From positions 52,710-116,709 of the forward strand of contig NMRB01000229.1 in the NCBI GenBank assembly GCA_002633025.1: a stretch of 64,000 nucleotides of DNA. The letters run 5' to 3'. This DNA comes from Notospermus geniculatus (Eukaryota; Nemertea; Pilidiophora; Heteronemertea; Lineidae). Each line of letters starts with the position of its first letter. Within the stretch, counting starts at the first letter, position 1. The notes under the pieces were generated by a model. That model was not told the DNA's origin and made no database searches. It worked only from the letters and a program-made list of their open reading frames with translations. Position numbers and translations under genes: made by a program. Of this stretch, positions 41,019 to 52,057 are shown in pieces.

Positions 41019-41671
41019 TATGAACGTCACTGTTGTCATACAAATCAAGCGATTCCTTTTTTCCTTGCGCGAAATCTCCGGAGGGAAAAACGACCAGAGA
41101 ATGCAGCAGTTGGGAGGTCGAAGACAGTTATGAAACAAACCTGTCTCCCCCGAAACATACCGCATTCGTGTCTATTCAAGCGATTGGATCATTTTGCTTG
41201 AGTCATTTTCGCCTACGAAAAGAAATTAAAGAAATTGATAATAAGAATGTCAACCGTGTACATACTTGTACAGTATACATGTACCAGTATATAAAAATAT
41301 TCGGTGTATAATCATATAGGCCTATGTGATGACAAACATTTTGTGAGCTACTACGTAGATACGTTAAAGAGGTAAACCCGTTTGTCTCTTTTTCTTTTTA
41401 TGGATTGTCATTGAAATACTTATTCCCCCGGCTACGTGAATGTAATCATCTATCTCATCTTCGAAAAAAAAATTCCAGAATGTCAAAGTTCAAAGTTCCT
41501 TGGAGGGATTCGCAAATAATCTGGAACGTGTGTGAATGATTTAGGAGCGTACTTTTATGATACACCTAATATAACAGTGGACGTGATGAGCACGATCCGA
41601 CTTAGCCGTGATGTAGAAACCGTTCGTTTTGAAAAAAAGCTTTAGACATGTGATTCTAAATGCAGATATGT

Positions 41672-41938
41672 GCCCTGTTTACACTACATAGAAATCCCCG
41701 GGCTTTTTGGGGGGGGAGGGGGGGGGTTATGAGACCCGTGTCAAGCCCGGTGTACGCGTCAACAATACTAAAATCTTGTGACGGGGACCTAAATTAAGCC
41801 CTCCAAAAACCGTTCGAGCTCGGATGGGTTAATTAGCACCGGGGGTTTCATCCCCGGGTCCATTAGACCCGCGCTTTTAACAGGTGTAAACAGAAAAAGC
41901 CCGGGTGCGACGCGGGTTTTATGTAGTGTAAACATGGC
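41672..41938. mobile_element. family C MITE, copy 2
   Basis: GCCCTGTTTACACTACATAG and ATGTAGTGTAAACATGGC are the ends; a G-run has expanded near 41710. Confidence 0.85.
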
Positions 41939-42181
41939 TATACTAAGCTCATTAATATTACATGAAAATGAACCTTAGATTACATCATCATCTAAACCAT
42001 TGTCTCGGGACTACATGTAATTTCACGCCGTAACATGTGTAATAAAACAATCTAGATTGCTTATCGACTCTCTGGTCAAATTTATTACTCTGAACACCAT
42101 AGCGAATAGCTCTACAAGTAATGAAAATTGGATTCCGCGACATGAAATAGCTTAGCGATATTGACTGTGGTTGTCTGAGAT

Positions 42182-42374
42182 CTAGTCCTCGATAGCCCAG
42201 GTGTGTGGTACGCATGACGAGGAGGAGAGGTTCAGATGACTAAGGATCGACATTTCAGGTGACACGCTGAGTATCATTAACGTGTTCTTTTTGTCTTTTC
42301 CAAACAGGTGAAAGTAGATCCGATCGTGGGTAACTGCATAGGAAGCTAGAGAACACTTGACGTCTGTACAGTTC
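42182..42374 (-). CDS. candidate host gene, terminal exon
   Basis: On the minus strand TGTATTTCAG precedes GAACTGTAC, a good splice acceptor. The frame then encodes 64 residues including ASYAVTHDRIYFHLFGKD, NTLMILSVSPEMS and VPHTWAIED before TAG. An AATAAA lies about 100 bases further on (near 42085), consistent with a 3' end. Its one-base leading phase fits the two-base trailing phase of 43111-43322, joining as a lysine codon. The beta-strand-like alternation in RIYFHLFGKD recalls a propeller blade, but no family is assigned. The intron would contain family G copy 2. Confidence 0.4.
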
Positions 42375-42489
42375 CTGAAATACATTGAGGTGCGTGCCTT
42401 AGTTTGCAATATCTTCAATACTCTATGAACCATCAGAAAGGGTGTTTAAGATTTAACCTCGTGTAGCTTCAGCCTGTCACAAAGTGATT

Positions 42490-42774
42490 GTTAAAGGAGC
42501 CCGGTATTGCCACTGTTTCTCTACAGCCGGGGCACCTCGTTGTATGTAAATACTTCTTGTACCTATTAAACACGAAAATTTGATTCCGAATCTGCCAAGC
42601 TCCAACCCCAGGGACTATCTACGTTGTCGGTGAATGGACCCGATGTACTACCGGTACTTAATACATGTACATTTTGTAATGTTTTTTGTAGTTCGTATTG
42701 CTGCCTCTAGGCGTCTCACTCTACGTTGGCAGTCAAAATACCGGTAAGAGATGGCATACCTTGCTCCTTTAACA
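42490..42774. mobile_element. family G TIR element, copy 2
   Basis: Ends GTTAAAGGAGCCCGGTATTGCC and CTTGCTCCTTTAAC. The interior matches 35243-35458 plus about 70 extra bases. It lies in the proposed host intron. Confidence 0.8.
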
Positions 42775-43110
42775 CTCATTGTAGGCCTACGTTATTATTA
42801 TTATGAAATATATTCGGGGATAATCAGGTCCAATATTGTAAAATGTTGTAATTTATTTTTGCGTTGTTTTGAGATCAGATACGACATTTCCACCTATCAG
42901 AACACTCATTACCAAATAGACCTACCACTTTGTCAATATGATGGAACGTTCCGCTTGCACAAAGTGACCTTGAGAGCTAGTTTTGTACCACGGAAACTTT
43001 TCACCAATAAATCTAATACAATTAAATACAACAACAACAACCCTTCGTGAGCTGCCGTGATGTGGAACACGCATATTTTCTGCTGGATGCCGCTGCCACT
43101 GAAACATTAC

Positions 43111-43322
43111 TTTTGAAAAGGGGAAGATATTGAGGTTTCCTCCTCTGAACGCACACGGCACTCCCCGTCTCCGGTGAACAAAACCGTGGTATTGTCATCA
43201 GATATCATCAGTTTTATTGGATCCACGTAGGCAGACAGGAAATCGTCAGCCTTAGGGCGAATCCATTGCATTGCGTCCAAAGACAATCGACGACAAACTC
43301 TGAGCCTCGAGGCTGCTTCCAT
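43111..43322 (-). CDS. candidate host gene, upstream exon
   Basis: From an ATG at 43322 with A at -3 the frame encodes 70 full codons (MEAASRLRVCRRLSLDAMQW..., later LMISDDNTTVLFTGDGEC) and ends before a GTAATG donor at 43110. The frame is also open upstream to a TTTAG at about 43367, so it could be an internal exon rather than the first. Joined to 42182-42374 it gives about 134 residues without a stop. Mixed composition, phase match and splice signals argue for a real gene; the lack of any recognised domain argues caution. Confidence 0.38.
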
Positions 43323-43753
43323 ATTGTCGTTTGGAGATACGTGATTGTTCAAGTGGACATTACTATCTAAAGTTTAGAAAAGGATTTCTCGGACTGTGTA
43401 TCTGAGGATCAAGAGAGATAAAACATGAACACCCGTGTTATAAAGGATGGTAGAAAACCCCAGGTGGCTTGCCATGCAGCTGTATACCTATACAATCATG
43501 TATTTGGTTAACAGTGTTATCAAAAGTTGAAATTGACATGAATAAACCTAGCAGACACGAGGACAGACAGGCGATGTTTATCGCCTGTGTTGATTGTCAC
43601 CATTGTCAACAAGTCGGAAAGAACCGTAAACTTTTGCCAGTTTCTTTCTGAATGTCAAAAATGTCTGTGCTTGAAGTTGTTGCAGGTGTGGCAGGAATCG
43701 GCGTACTAGGAATGCAGATCCGCCAAACAATAGCCCGCTGTTGTAAGGTTATT

Positions 43754-44301
43754 TACTCTAGTTTCATCGATTTAAGACCGGTTCATTATAAGTTCCTGTG
43801 ACCGCCCCCGTGCAGCACAGCGTGAACAGGCCGACGGTCCTTTGTTGTTCATTGGTGCACATTTTCTACTCGTGCTGATGGGCTGAAAGTGACTCGTGGT
43901 TGTCAGTACGGATAAACAGATTGCTATTTGTGTACCGCGCGACTGATTAACTTTCCGTTGGGTTTTGTCGTTCAGGGTCTATGACGTAAGATGGTAATTC
44001 ACAGAAATGTTCAACAAACATGACAAATAACACCCGTATAGGCCTACTGGTGGGCCTAGTTATCCGTGCTAGTCGTTATGCAAAACCCACGGTCAGTGTG
44101 TGCGGTAGGCCGACTCATTCGGCATCGGTTATCCAGGCATTGCTTATGAATTGTGATGTAAACATAGCACAAAGGGGCAGGCAAGACGTCAATCATACAT
44201 GGTCAGCTCTATTCATGGATTCGAACCATGGGGTCGAAAGTTATACAGAATGGGCGTGGCTTGAATATCCAGAACCGGTCTTAAATCGATGAAACTAGAG
44301 T
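43754..44301. mobile_element. TIR element, 31-bp perfect ends
   Basis: TACTCTAGTTTCATCGATTT followed by AAGACCGGTTC is exactly inverted at 44271-44301. The element is 548 bp. A 90-codon plus frame inside (44020-44292) resembles no known transposase. Confidence 0.75.
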
Positions 44302-44404
44302 ATATTAGAATGGTCATGGTCTCTACAACGATATATTCTAATCCCTCGCTGAACAAAGACCGTACTTTGATTCCAGAGGGACTTGGATTCCTCTCACAAC
44401 TGCA

Positions 44405-44585
44405 GGCTATAATGAGTGAGAATGTCTCCAGTTTACCAATACCCTCTTTATTGTGTGGAGGTCACTCAAAAACAGAGAGACATGTTTATCAGAGCCTCCC
44501 CTATTATCACGTCGTGGCATACTCCGTCAGTCTTTTGTTGGGGGCATGGGCACAGGGGGGCAGCGAAAAATATTAGGCCTACACC
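44405..44585 (+). mobile_element. family A element, copy 6, with an inserted GGCCTA
   Basis: It matches copy 1 (CTCAAAAACAGAGAGACATG, CCGTCAGTCTTTTGTTGGG). At the right end the expected TATTACACC reads TATTAGGCCTACACC, i.e. an extra GGCCTA. Confidence 0.7.
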
Positions 44586-44678
44586 GGCCGTCGTCTCGTG
44601 GGGTCTGGCTTTGGGAACAGACACAGATATAATTATTAACCAGTATGCACAGCCTCTCAAATAAGATGACAATCAAAG

Positions 44679-44798
44679 CAACTGTTTATTCATATGAATT
44701 CAAGTGTTCACTTCTATTTGGAGTAAAATCTTGGAACTAGTTGCTTTTACTTTTAGTAACTACTAGGTAGTATATACTGATTTTTATTCATACCACCC
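44679..44798. mobile_element. family H MITE, truncated copy 2
   Basis: Inverse of the first 120 bp of 26566-26951, ending ATTCATACCACCC followed by AAT. It again lies close to a family A element. Confidence 0.75.
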
Positions 44799-44890
44799 AA
44801 TGTGATTGGCGTTCGCGTTAGCCTTATCAGGGGCTTTGCGAAAACTCTCTAATGTTCTACGTGTAGCGTGTAGCTCGCCCGTCTGTGTTT

Positions 44891-45175
44891 TTAAAGCCAG
44901 ACACTATAGACAGCTGGGTTATAATCGACGAGCATAGTCTCGGTCACCCAGCGGCTGTTTCGAATCTGGGGAACCGTAGCAGTACTGTGTCTGGCTGCGC
45001 AAGACTACACACAGCATTGGGGATTCCCCAAGGGGATTCCCAAAACCTCGATGCAGGATAATGCTATAATATGTGGTTCTATGGTTCTATACACTACGCA
45101 CGCCTGTAGATGAGGTTGCACTATCTATTCGGCCGAACTGGGGAGTGAGTAGCGGTGCATAGTGTGCGGCTTTAA
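44891..45175. mobile_element. TTAA-flanked MITE, copy 2 (277 bp)
   Basis: Element 44895-45171 between TTAA sites; near-identical to copy 1 apart from short indels. Confidence 0.9.
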
Positions 45176-46198
45176 CACAAGCATTATATTTGCGGCCAGG
45201 ATATCAACATCAACCTGTCTTGGTGCATGTTAGGTAAAAAGTTATCCATTCATCATTATAAAATTAAACGACACTGAACCATTTCCAATTAAATTCACCG
45301 GCGTCGGCAGTCAATCCATCACCTTTGGGTTAAAGAAGATTACTCATTTGACAACAACAAGCCATTAATTAAGATGCAAGTGCAACAGTTAATCAGAATC
45401 TGGAGGCATCGATCAAAACCCGGTGTGGTGGCTTGTTATTGATCTTGCCTCTAAATTGCTCAGGTATCACTCCAGAGGGCGTCATGCGTGTATGATGCAA
45501 GAGATTACTGATTGTTGCATGTATACATGTATGTCTATTGACTCAAAATCAAATATGATCCTACCTTTTAAAATAGAATTAGTTTTGCTGGGACATAGTA
45601 TGAAAGAAAGACCCCTCAACTATTTAATCTACATGTATTGTTTATACATGTAAGTATTACATGTATATCTGCAGATAGAAGCAAAGTTGGCAATGTACAT
45701 GTATGTGTGACCCCAAAATATACCCACCCTTCCAAAACTTTACGCTAAAAACTAAAAAATGAGAAGAAATTTGAAATATGTGGAAAATCTGACACTTTCA
45801 GAAAAGAATTTGATTTTGGCTACACATCCTTATGAACATGAAGTCCGATCTTTCATCAGTAGAAAATCAGTCATTGAAAAAAAATCTCTCTTCCCTTTTC
45901 CCACTATCACAAAATTTTCTCTCTTCCTTCCTATCATAATCATGTACATAGGGCCCTATATATGTATATAACAAAACCATGTACAGCTTCGGCACCCAAT
46001 GAGGCTTCCTATCCTGAGCTGCCGCAGGACATGTAGACATGAAGAGGCCTTTAGGCGTGTTTTTGCTATATTATGTGTCAATAAAAAATATTTAAAAAAT
46101 ACATAAAAAGTGCCAAAAATAAAAAAGCAATGCTCGCACTTGAACATAGGCCTACTAATCCCGAAAGACGATTATAAATAGGATTACCTGCGTCACAT
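45176..46198. other. non-coding stretch rich in ACATGTA
   Basis: ACATGTA and TACATGTAT recur between 45510 and 45720. No gene is supported. Confidence 0.45.
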
Positions 46199-46338
46199 GG
46201 GGCCGTATTCAAAAAGGGTGATCATCGCGCGATTAAGACTTAGACGCGTGTAACTTCACTAAATGCACACACTTCCACGCATGCATTTGACGAAGTTACA
46301 CGCGTCTAAGTCTTAAACACCCTTTTGGAATACGGCCC
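46199..46338. mobile_element. palindromic MITE with GGGCCGTATTC ends
   Basis: GGGCCGTATTCAAAAAGGG and AGACTTAGACGCGTGTAACT are matched inversely on the right (TTACACGCGTCTAAGTCT, GAATACGGCCC). Confidence 0.85.
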
Positions 46339-46929
46339 ATATTGAAAAAGGCGACCCGGCGATCTACGAATATTTAATGTACTGTCGTCATGACTGAGTA
46401 GATATAGTATTGTCTTTTAAAACACATCGGATATTAAATTTTCGTTTCACTGACCAAGTTTATTATTAAGGTCTTTCCTTCCTCATACCACATATTAATT
46501 GCTATCGTACGCGACTGTCCTACGAAATACCGATTCACGATACGGTAGTTTTAGGATAGTTTTACTCCGAGTTGCCCCCATGTGTAACGTGTCTAACATG
46601 TCTAATGTTAGGAGATTGGTTCCAAACGATCATTGTGGGAATCCCCCCAGTAATGCTCCTTCAAGCAGACGTCGGCACACTAGAATCACAATGAAGCGTC
46701 TCATCAGTTGCTAAGGCGACACTTATTTTATTCATCATTTTCGATGGTTTACGGATCCGCCGCACTTCTAATTTTTTTAGATTTTGGAAAATAAAAATAA
46801 TTGAAAAATTGCAATATTTTTGCCGCCGCCCACAAACTGATTATCCGATCAAAAAAAAATAATGAAGAAAACGCCTGATTATTTTACCGCCGACATGCTG
46901 GACGACCCTTGCCTGACGAAAATAATTCA
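46339..46929. other. non-coding stretch
   Basis: No feature beyond A-rich runs. Confidence 0.4.
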
Positions 46930-47026
46930 CAGCAGTTGTAACATTCATTCCCGTTCCCATACATTGTGTGTACACACAATTATAACACACAATGTATGGA
47001 AACGGGATTGAATGTTACATCCGCTG
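46930..47026. repeat. near-perfect 97-bp palindrome
   Basis: CAGCAGTTGTAACATTCATT, then CCATACATTGTGTG, is inverted as CACACAATGTATGG, GAATGTTACATCCGCTG. Confidence 0.85.
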
Positions 47027-47785
47027 TAGAACAGTGTGCATGGCATGAAGGCGCACATGGCATGCATGGCCAAGGTCTGATCAAACATGTCAAAATTATT
47101 TTTATTTTTATTTTCCTCCCTGCTGTCAGGGGTTTCTAGGGAAAAAGTCCGTAAACCAACAAATAAAATAAGTGTGGCCTAAACGAGACCCCTTCATACA
47201 TGCTTGATAGAGATACTGGCCATAAAGCATTGTATATCGTCTGTATCTATATTTCCTGGCAAATTGCTTTCAATTCCCTAAAGAGGCAGATAGTCACAAT
47301 TTTATTACCGCTGGTGCCTACTCGGTTTGCCTGAAACCTACAGAAACCTATTAAGGTGTCAACGTCGATTACAATGTGAAATTTATTTCAGAGAACTTCT
47401 GTAAGTAACGTGAACTTGACAGTTCCAATTTTTATCACTGGTAAATGAATGTGACCCTTGCTACAGTGAAACATGTACGTACAAACTACTCAGAATCGTT
47501 GCAACAGCGGATAAGCAAGAAATGAAAAACAAGACGTTTATTGAAATCGTGAATATACCAAAGGAAATATATGGCGAGACAAGTTTAATTTTTAACGGCT
47601 TTCTAAAATCCTCGATGTTGTATAAACATGCAGGGTACGCCCCCCATTTTTGGCAGAGCAATGATTTTTTTAACAAGAAAAATTCAATCACATAAAAACT
47701 CGAGTACATGTATTTTCTCTCAAATGCCGGGAAAATGCATCTAAAAGCACTTAAATTGTCAAATTTTTCGGGAGCCCCCCCCCCC
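47027..47785. other. non-coding stretch up to the gap
   Basis: No gene or repeat recognised. Ends in a C-run against the gap. Confidence 0.4.
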
Positions 47786-48165
47786 NNNNNNNNNNNNNNN
47801 NNNNNNNNNNNNNNNNNNNNNNNNNNNNNNNNNNNNNNNNNNNNNNNNNNNNNNNNNNNNNNNNNNNNNNNNNNNNNNNNNNNNNNNNNNNNNNNNNNNN
47901 NNNNNNNNNNNNNNNNNNNNNNNNNNNNNNNNNNNNNNNNNNNNNNNNNNNNNNNNNNNNNNNNNNNNNNNNNNNNNNNNNNNNNNNNNNNNNNNNNNNN
48001 NNNNNNNNNNNNNNNNNNNNNNNNNNNNNNNNNNNNNNNNNNNNNNNNNNNNNNNNNNNNNNNNNNNNNNNNNNNNNNNNNNNNNNNNNNNNNNNNNNNN
48101 NNNNNNNNNNNNNNNNNNNNNNNNNNNNNNNNNNNNNNNNNNNNNNNNNNNNNNNNNNNNNNNNN
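47786..48165. other. assembly gap
   Basis: Run of 380 N. The minus-strand frame that spans it is an artefact of the unknown bases. Confidence 1.
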
Positions 48166-48639
48166 CCCCAAAAAACTGAGGCAGATATTTAACTTCATCA
48201 CTTCAGGATAAAACAGTCTTCAAAAACCACCGTAAGTTAATTTTTTTTGAAACTATCTAACCTTTCAGACCTGGATACAAATATTGACTATATGATGGTA
48301 CTACTTGATTTTGCATTGATTGAGTGGTTTTCTTGGAATCGTGTCCCAATTGAGTGTGGAAGAAGATAGACAGATAGATAGAAATAAAAATTTCCTACCT
48401 ACCCAGTGATATCAAGATGGTCCCTACATTGACAATGTAGGGACCATAATTAGGGGCTATTCATGTACATGTACAACTTTTAATAAGCCTGGTGAGGGAA
48501 TAGTATGAAGAAAAACACAATTTCTATGTGTTAAAACTCCTACAAGCCATGAATAACAAGAGGAAATTGAAAATGTCATATGGTTCCCGTAGGTTCATTA
48601 GGTAAGAATGGAAATTGTCATATGTCACACCATGATTCT

Positions 48640-49130
48640 GATAATCAAGGTAATGCATAACTAAAATGGGCATTCTCAATAACGTATGTATGGGTGATAG
48701 CATGCATCTACTTGTACACAGGCAAAGATATTTCAAATTATCAAGTTTGACCTTGATAATGACCTCTGATCATCAACGTCATTGCATTATCGAAATGGGC
48801 ATCCTCAATACCTTAAGTGTGGATGATATCATGCCGCATCCCTACCACACTACAGGCAGATATATTTCAAATTATCATATTTGACCTTGACCTCTGATCA
48901 TCTAGATACATGTAATTGAATAATCAAAATTGGCATCCTCAATAACCTAAGTGTGGGGGATATCATGCCTCTACCTTTACCGCAGGCAGAGAAATTTCAA
49001 ATTATCAAGTTTGACTTGACCTCTGATCATAAAGGTCATTCCACAGTCGAAATGGGCATCCTCAATAACCTAAGTATTGGCGACATCATGGCTCTACCTC
49101 TACCATGGGCAGAGATATTTCAAATATACA
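48640..49130. repeat. tandem array, unit about 128 bp, four copies
   Basis: ATGGGCATCCTCAATA occurs near 48666, 48797, 48930 and 49052, each followed by GATATCATGCC-like and CAGGCAGA...ATTTCAAATTATCA blocks and TTGACCTCTGATCAT. Confidence 0.85.
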
Positions 49131-49792
49131 TTGATATATCAAAATCTCATGATATCTCAATCACCCGGACACTTGAGGCCGAGAATTTTAACGTAATCTA
49201 GTCCTTAGATAAGCAAGCATGAACTAAGGCGTGTTTCATGTTGGACTGGACTGGTGGACTGAACTGTGACAGTCAGAAAGGTGAACAGACACACACGCAC
49301 GCAGACACCAAGACCAAAAACAATATGGTTCCCGATCTGTTGCAATGATCGCAACATAGCTTCATTACAGTGTCAGCCTCGATTAAAATGCAGACAACCA
49401 AGGTCTTGTGCAGATTTACATAATCAGATGATACTACAGCAAAAGAACGTTGTTCTGTTTTTAAATGACAAAAAAAGAATGAAATACAATATCCCAACAT
49501 GCGTTCCCATTTCCATATCGTCTCATTTACCAAAGCGTTCGTTGTTATTCAAATGCTGGAGGTCGGGACAAATAGATCTCCTGTCGCCGGTTTGGGCCAG
49601 TCTCTTGTAGCGTGTCTGATGTCCAGACCCATTTTGTTTATCTCCCCCTCCTACCTCACCCACGTTATGGGAGCACAAATAATTGATTCATGAGTATTCT
49701 CCGCTGCACTACGTTAACTTAATCATGACATTCCGACATCACCAAGGCCAGATTCTTTTCGTCAACATGCATGGATGACAAGACAACCCAAT
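49131..49792. other. non-coding stretch
   Basis: Contains a short CACACGCACGCAGACACC run. Frames of 64-114 codons here have no recognisable content. Confidence 0.4.
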
Positions 49793-49946
49793 TTATTTAC
49801 CGTCCCGTGTCTTGGCCAGCTGTCTTTGGCGCAGGAAATGTTGGAAGCGTTCGGCTAAAAATAAGAATGCTGAGTAGCTTAAAACAGTTGCCACCAGTAA
49901 AAAGAGAACAGAAAATGTGTCTATTTTTGCCAATTCAGTGGTGTCA
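49793..49946 (-). CDS. candidate terminal exon with a transmembrane helix
   Basis: On the minus strand CCTCCATCTTTCAG is a good acceptor. The exon then encodes about 50 residues: a short polar part (DTTELAKIDTF), a hydrophobic helix SVLFLLVATVLSYSAFLFL, and a basic tail AERFQHFLRQRQLAKTRDGK before TAA. This is the pattern of a membrane-protein C-terminus with a short cytoplasmic tail. AATAAA overlaps the stop region. Upstream exons are not identified; the intron would contain the non-LTR fragment at 50505. The frame is open upstream of the acceptor, so chance is possible. Confidence 0.3.
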
Positions 49947-50504
49947 CTGAAAGATGGAGGAAATGAAGCAACAAAGTCAGGCAAAAACCTCTTATTTCAA
50001 ATTTTGTTCTGATGAAACATGTTATTTTGTCTATCCTTTACGTGCCTGTATGTTGTGGCAGGTTATATGGGTGTCCATCACTGTTACAACGGAAGGCGCT
50101 CGCACCAATCTGTTACGCCGTGCTCACAGAGTCACAGGATTGTGGGTAATCAAGATGGCGTCGGGTGAACTACTTTCTTGATTGATCATGTGATCCCTCG
50201 ATCCCTGTAGTTTCTGGGATCAAAATACCTATAAACCTCGCTTATTATGAGATACCTGCTATAAAATTATTCAAAAAAAAACTGTAAATACTTTTGCATT
50301 AAACAAAGGAATGTTACGCCAATAACTCGGATTTATTTTTCGACCAAGATTCCTACGCTGTGGTGAGGCCGCGGACGTACACCTCGGCCAAATCTGGCCG
50401 ATGTGATGCATCCAACGGCTACACTGGCCTGTGAATAATCAGTCTTGCACAATCAGTCTCGCGCAGCGCAGCATGTGTGTCCATATTATGGGTGTCCAAA
50501 ATAT

Positions 50505-51079
50505 TATCATTATTATTATTATTTACTGTATTTTTAAGTGCCCAATACATAAAACATGCTCTAAGGCACTTTACATAAACCATTATTAAAAATTAAGACA
50601 AAACATTAAAATACATTGCTGCTAAAACATTCAATAATTGCACTGTTAATACTCAGAGTCACTGAAAGAGGAGAGAGGAGCAAAAACCTGAAGACAGGCC
50701 TACTGGTCCAGATAAACTTGGCGACAAAAATGTGTCTTCAAGCCCTTTCCAAACGTTTCTATCCTCTCTTCACTCCTTAGGCTTTCAGGTAGGGCATTCC
50801 ACAATTTTGGCCCAGATGCCCGGAATGACCTGTCTCCCAAAGTGGGTTTTGTCACTCTGAGCAAGTTCGAGGTACTGGCCCTCAGACTACGAGAAGGCTG
50901 ATATTCTGATACGAGATCCTTCACATAAGATGGTGCCATGTCATGAAGAATGCGATATGTGTGCATCAGTATTTTATAATTGATACGGGCCTTAACAGGT
51001 AACCAGTGGAGCTCTTTTAAGACTGGACTAATGTGATCCCTAGGCTTTCCTCTTGTTGCAAATGATCGATTCAAGTGTC
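50505..51079 (-). mobile_element. 5'-truncated non-LTR retrotransposon (CR1/L2-like), 3' end
   Basis: It comprises the last about 125 codons of ORF2 (50700-51074) plus the 3' tail. The tail has AAAGTGCCTTAGAGCATG and ends in an (ATT)n-type microsatellite at 50505-50525, characteristic of CR1/L2-like elements. Truncation at about 51079 is typical of incomplete target-primed reverse transcription. Confidence 0.85.
50700..51074 (-). pseudogene. ORF2 C-terminus of a non-LTR retrotransposon
   Basis: The frame reads LKELHWLPVKARINYKIL, then MAPSYVKDLV, SRSLRAS, GDRSFRASGPKLWNALP and LRSEERIETFGKGLKTH. This is the well-known region after the RT domain of CR1/L2/Rex-like ORF2 proteins. No RT core remains, so it is not functional. 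The frame is intact, which suggests moderate age. Confidence 0.88.
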
Positions 51080-51869
51080 AAGTTTCAACATTGTTTTATT
51101 CACTCAAACCAAAATGGTACATGGTGTAAAAGGACAGAAAAAATTCGAATAATACATGTGAAAAGGTAGTCTTAATGATATTATAGTTATTTGTAAAAGA
51201 TTCATGGGTATTCTAAACAGCGCCACTCAAACTTTTGTGAGCGGAGTTGTTTGAGGGTAAAATTTACACTTTTAAAACAAATTGAGGAACTCATTGCTGT
51301 GCACATCAGGGCGCTGAGGTTGATTTCTGTAAAACCGCGTTCTTTACAAAAAAATGCTGGAAGCTCCCTACGTCCCCGATGCACTGCTTTCAGAACATTT
51401 GACATTAGCCACAGCAATCATTGCCCCAGTAATGTCCCCATCAGGCCTTTGCCCTCCTATCGAAGTGTCGTGCAAGTGCAGATAATTGGGAGGTTTCGCA
51501 AGCGCCCGGTTAGGCCATACGACGACGTTTATCTATTGTTTGGGTATACCCACACAATAGATAAATACAATAGCGGGACCGCGACATGGACATTATTTTA
51601 GGCATAAAGCTGCATGTAGGCCTATACCTCTTTGGCTGCGCAGGCTACCATGGGCCGAGAGATTTCCACACTGCAAAGATCCAGTCGGACGTTAGGAGGC
51701 CGAAGGTCCAGTAGGGTCTATTCAAATTTTCTTTGTGCTGAATTAGGCTACCATAAAGGTCTAGCCGCTTGAGCCGTAGCACCTGAATCTGATTTTTTTT
51801 TAAATCATCGTATTAAAACTTATGATCTTGCATATCGGGAGTAAAGTTGCTGACTGATAGGAATGGTCT
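51080..51869. other. non-coding stretch with one hairpin
   Basis: A hairpin TTTATCTATTGTTTGGG...CACAATAGATAAA lies at 51528-51566. A 116-codon plus frame over 51251-51601 is not supported by any motif. Confidence 0.4.
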
Positions 51870-52057
51870 TAGGGCCCGTTTCCACCAGTACATGGCGTCG
51901 GTGTCGGCGTTCGAATCACTTCTATGTTGAGTCCATTGACTGCTTCTACCAGACTTTTGCGTCAGCGTCGAAGTGCGGTGGAAACAGTCAATGGACTCAA
52001 CATAGAAATGATTCGAACGCCGAAGCCGACGCCATATGCTGGTGGAAAAGGGCCCTA
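51870..52057. mobile_element. palindromic MITE with TAGGGCCCGTTTCCACC ends
   Basis: About 80-bp arms: ACATGGCGTCGGTGTCGGCG, TTCTATGTTGAGTCCATTGAC and their inverses. Length is 188 bp. Confidence 0.9.

Noticed and set aside
44020-44292. 90-codon plus frame
   Set aside because: Lies within a TIR element and uses part of the terminal repeat; no transposase motif.
47461-48211. Long minus and plus frames spanning 47786-48165
   Set aside because: They exist only because the run of N was translated as open; the flanking real sequence contributes little and has no motif.
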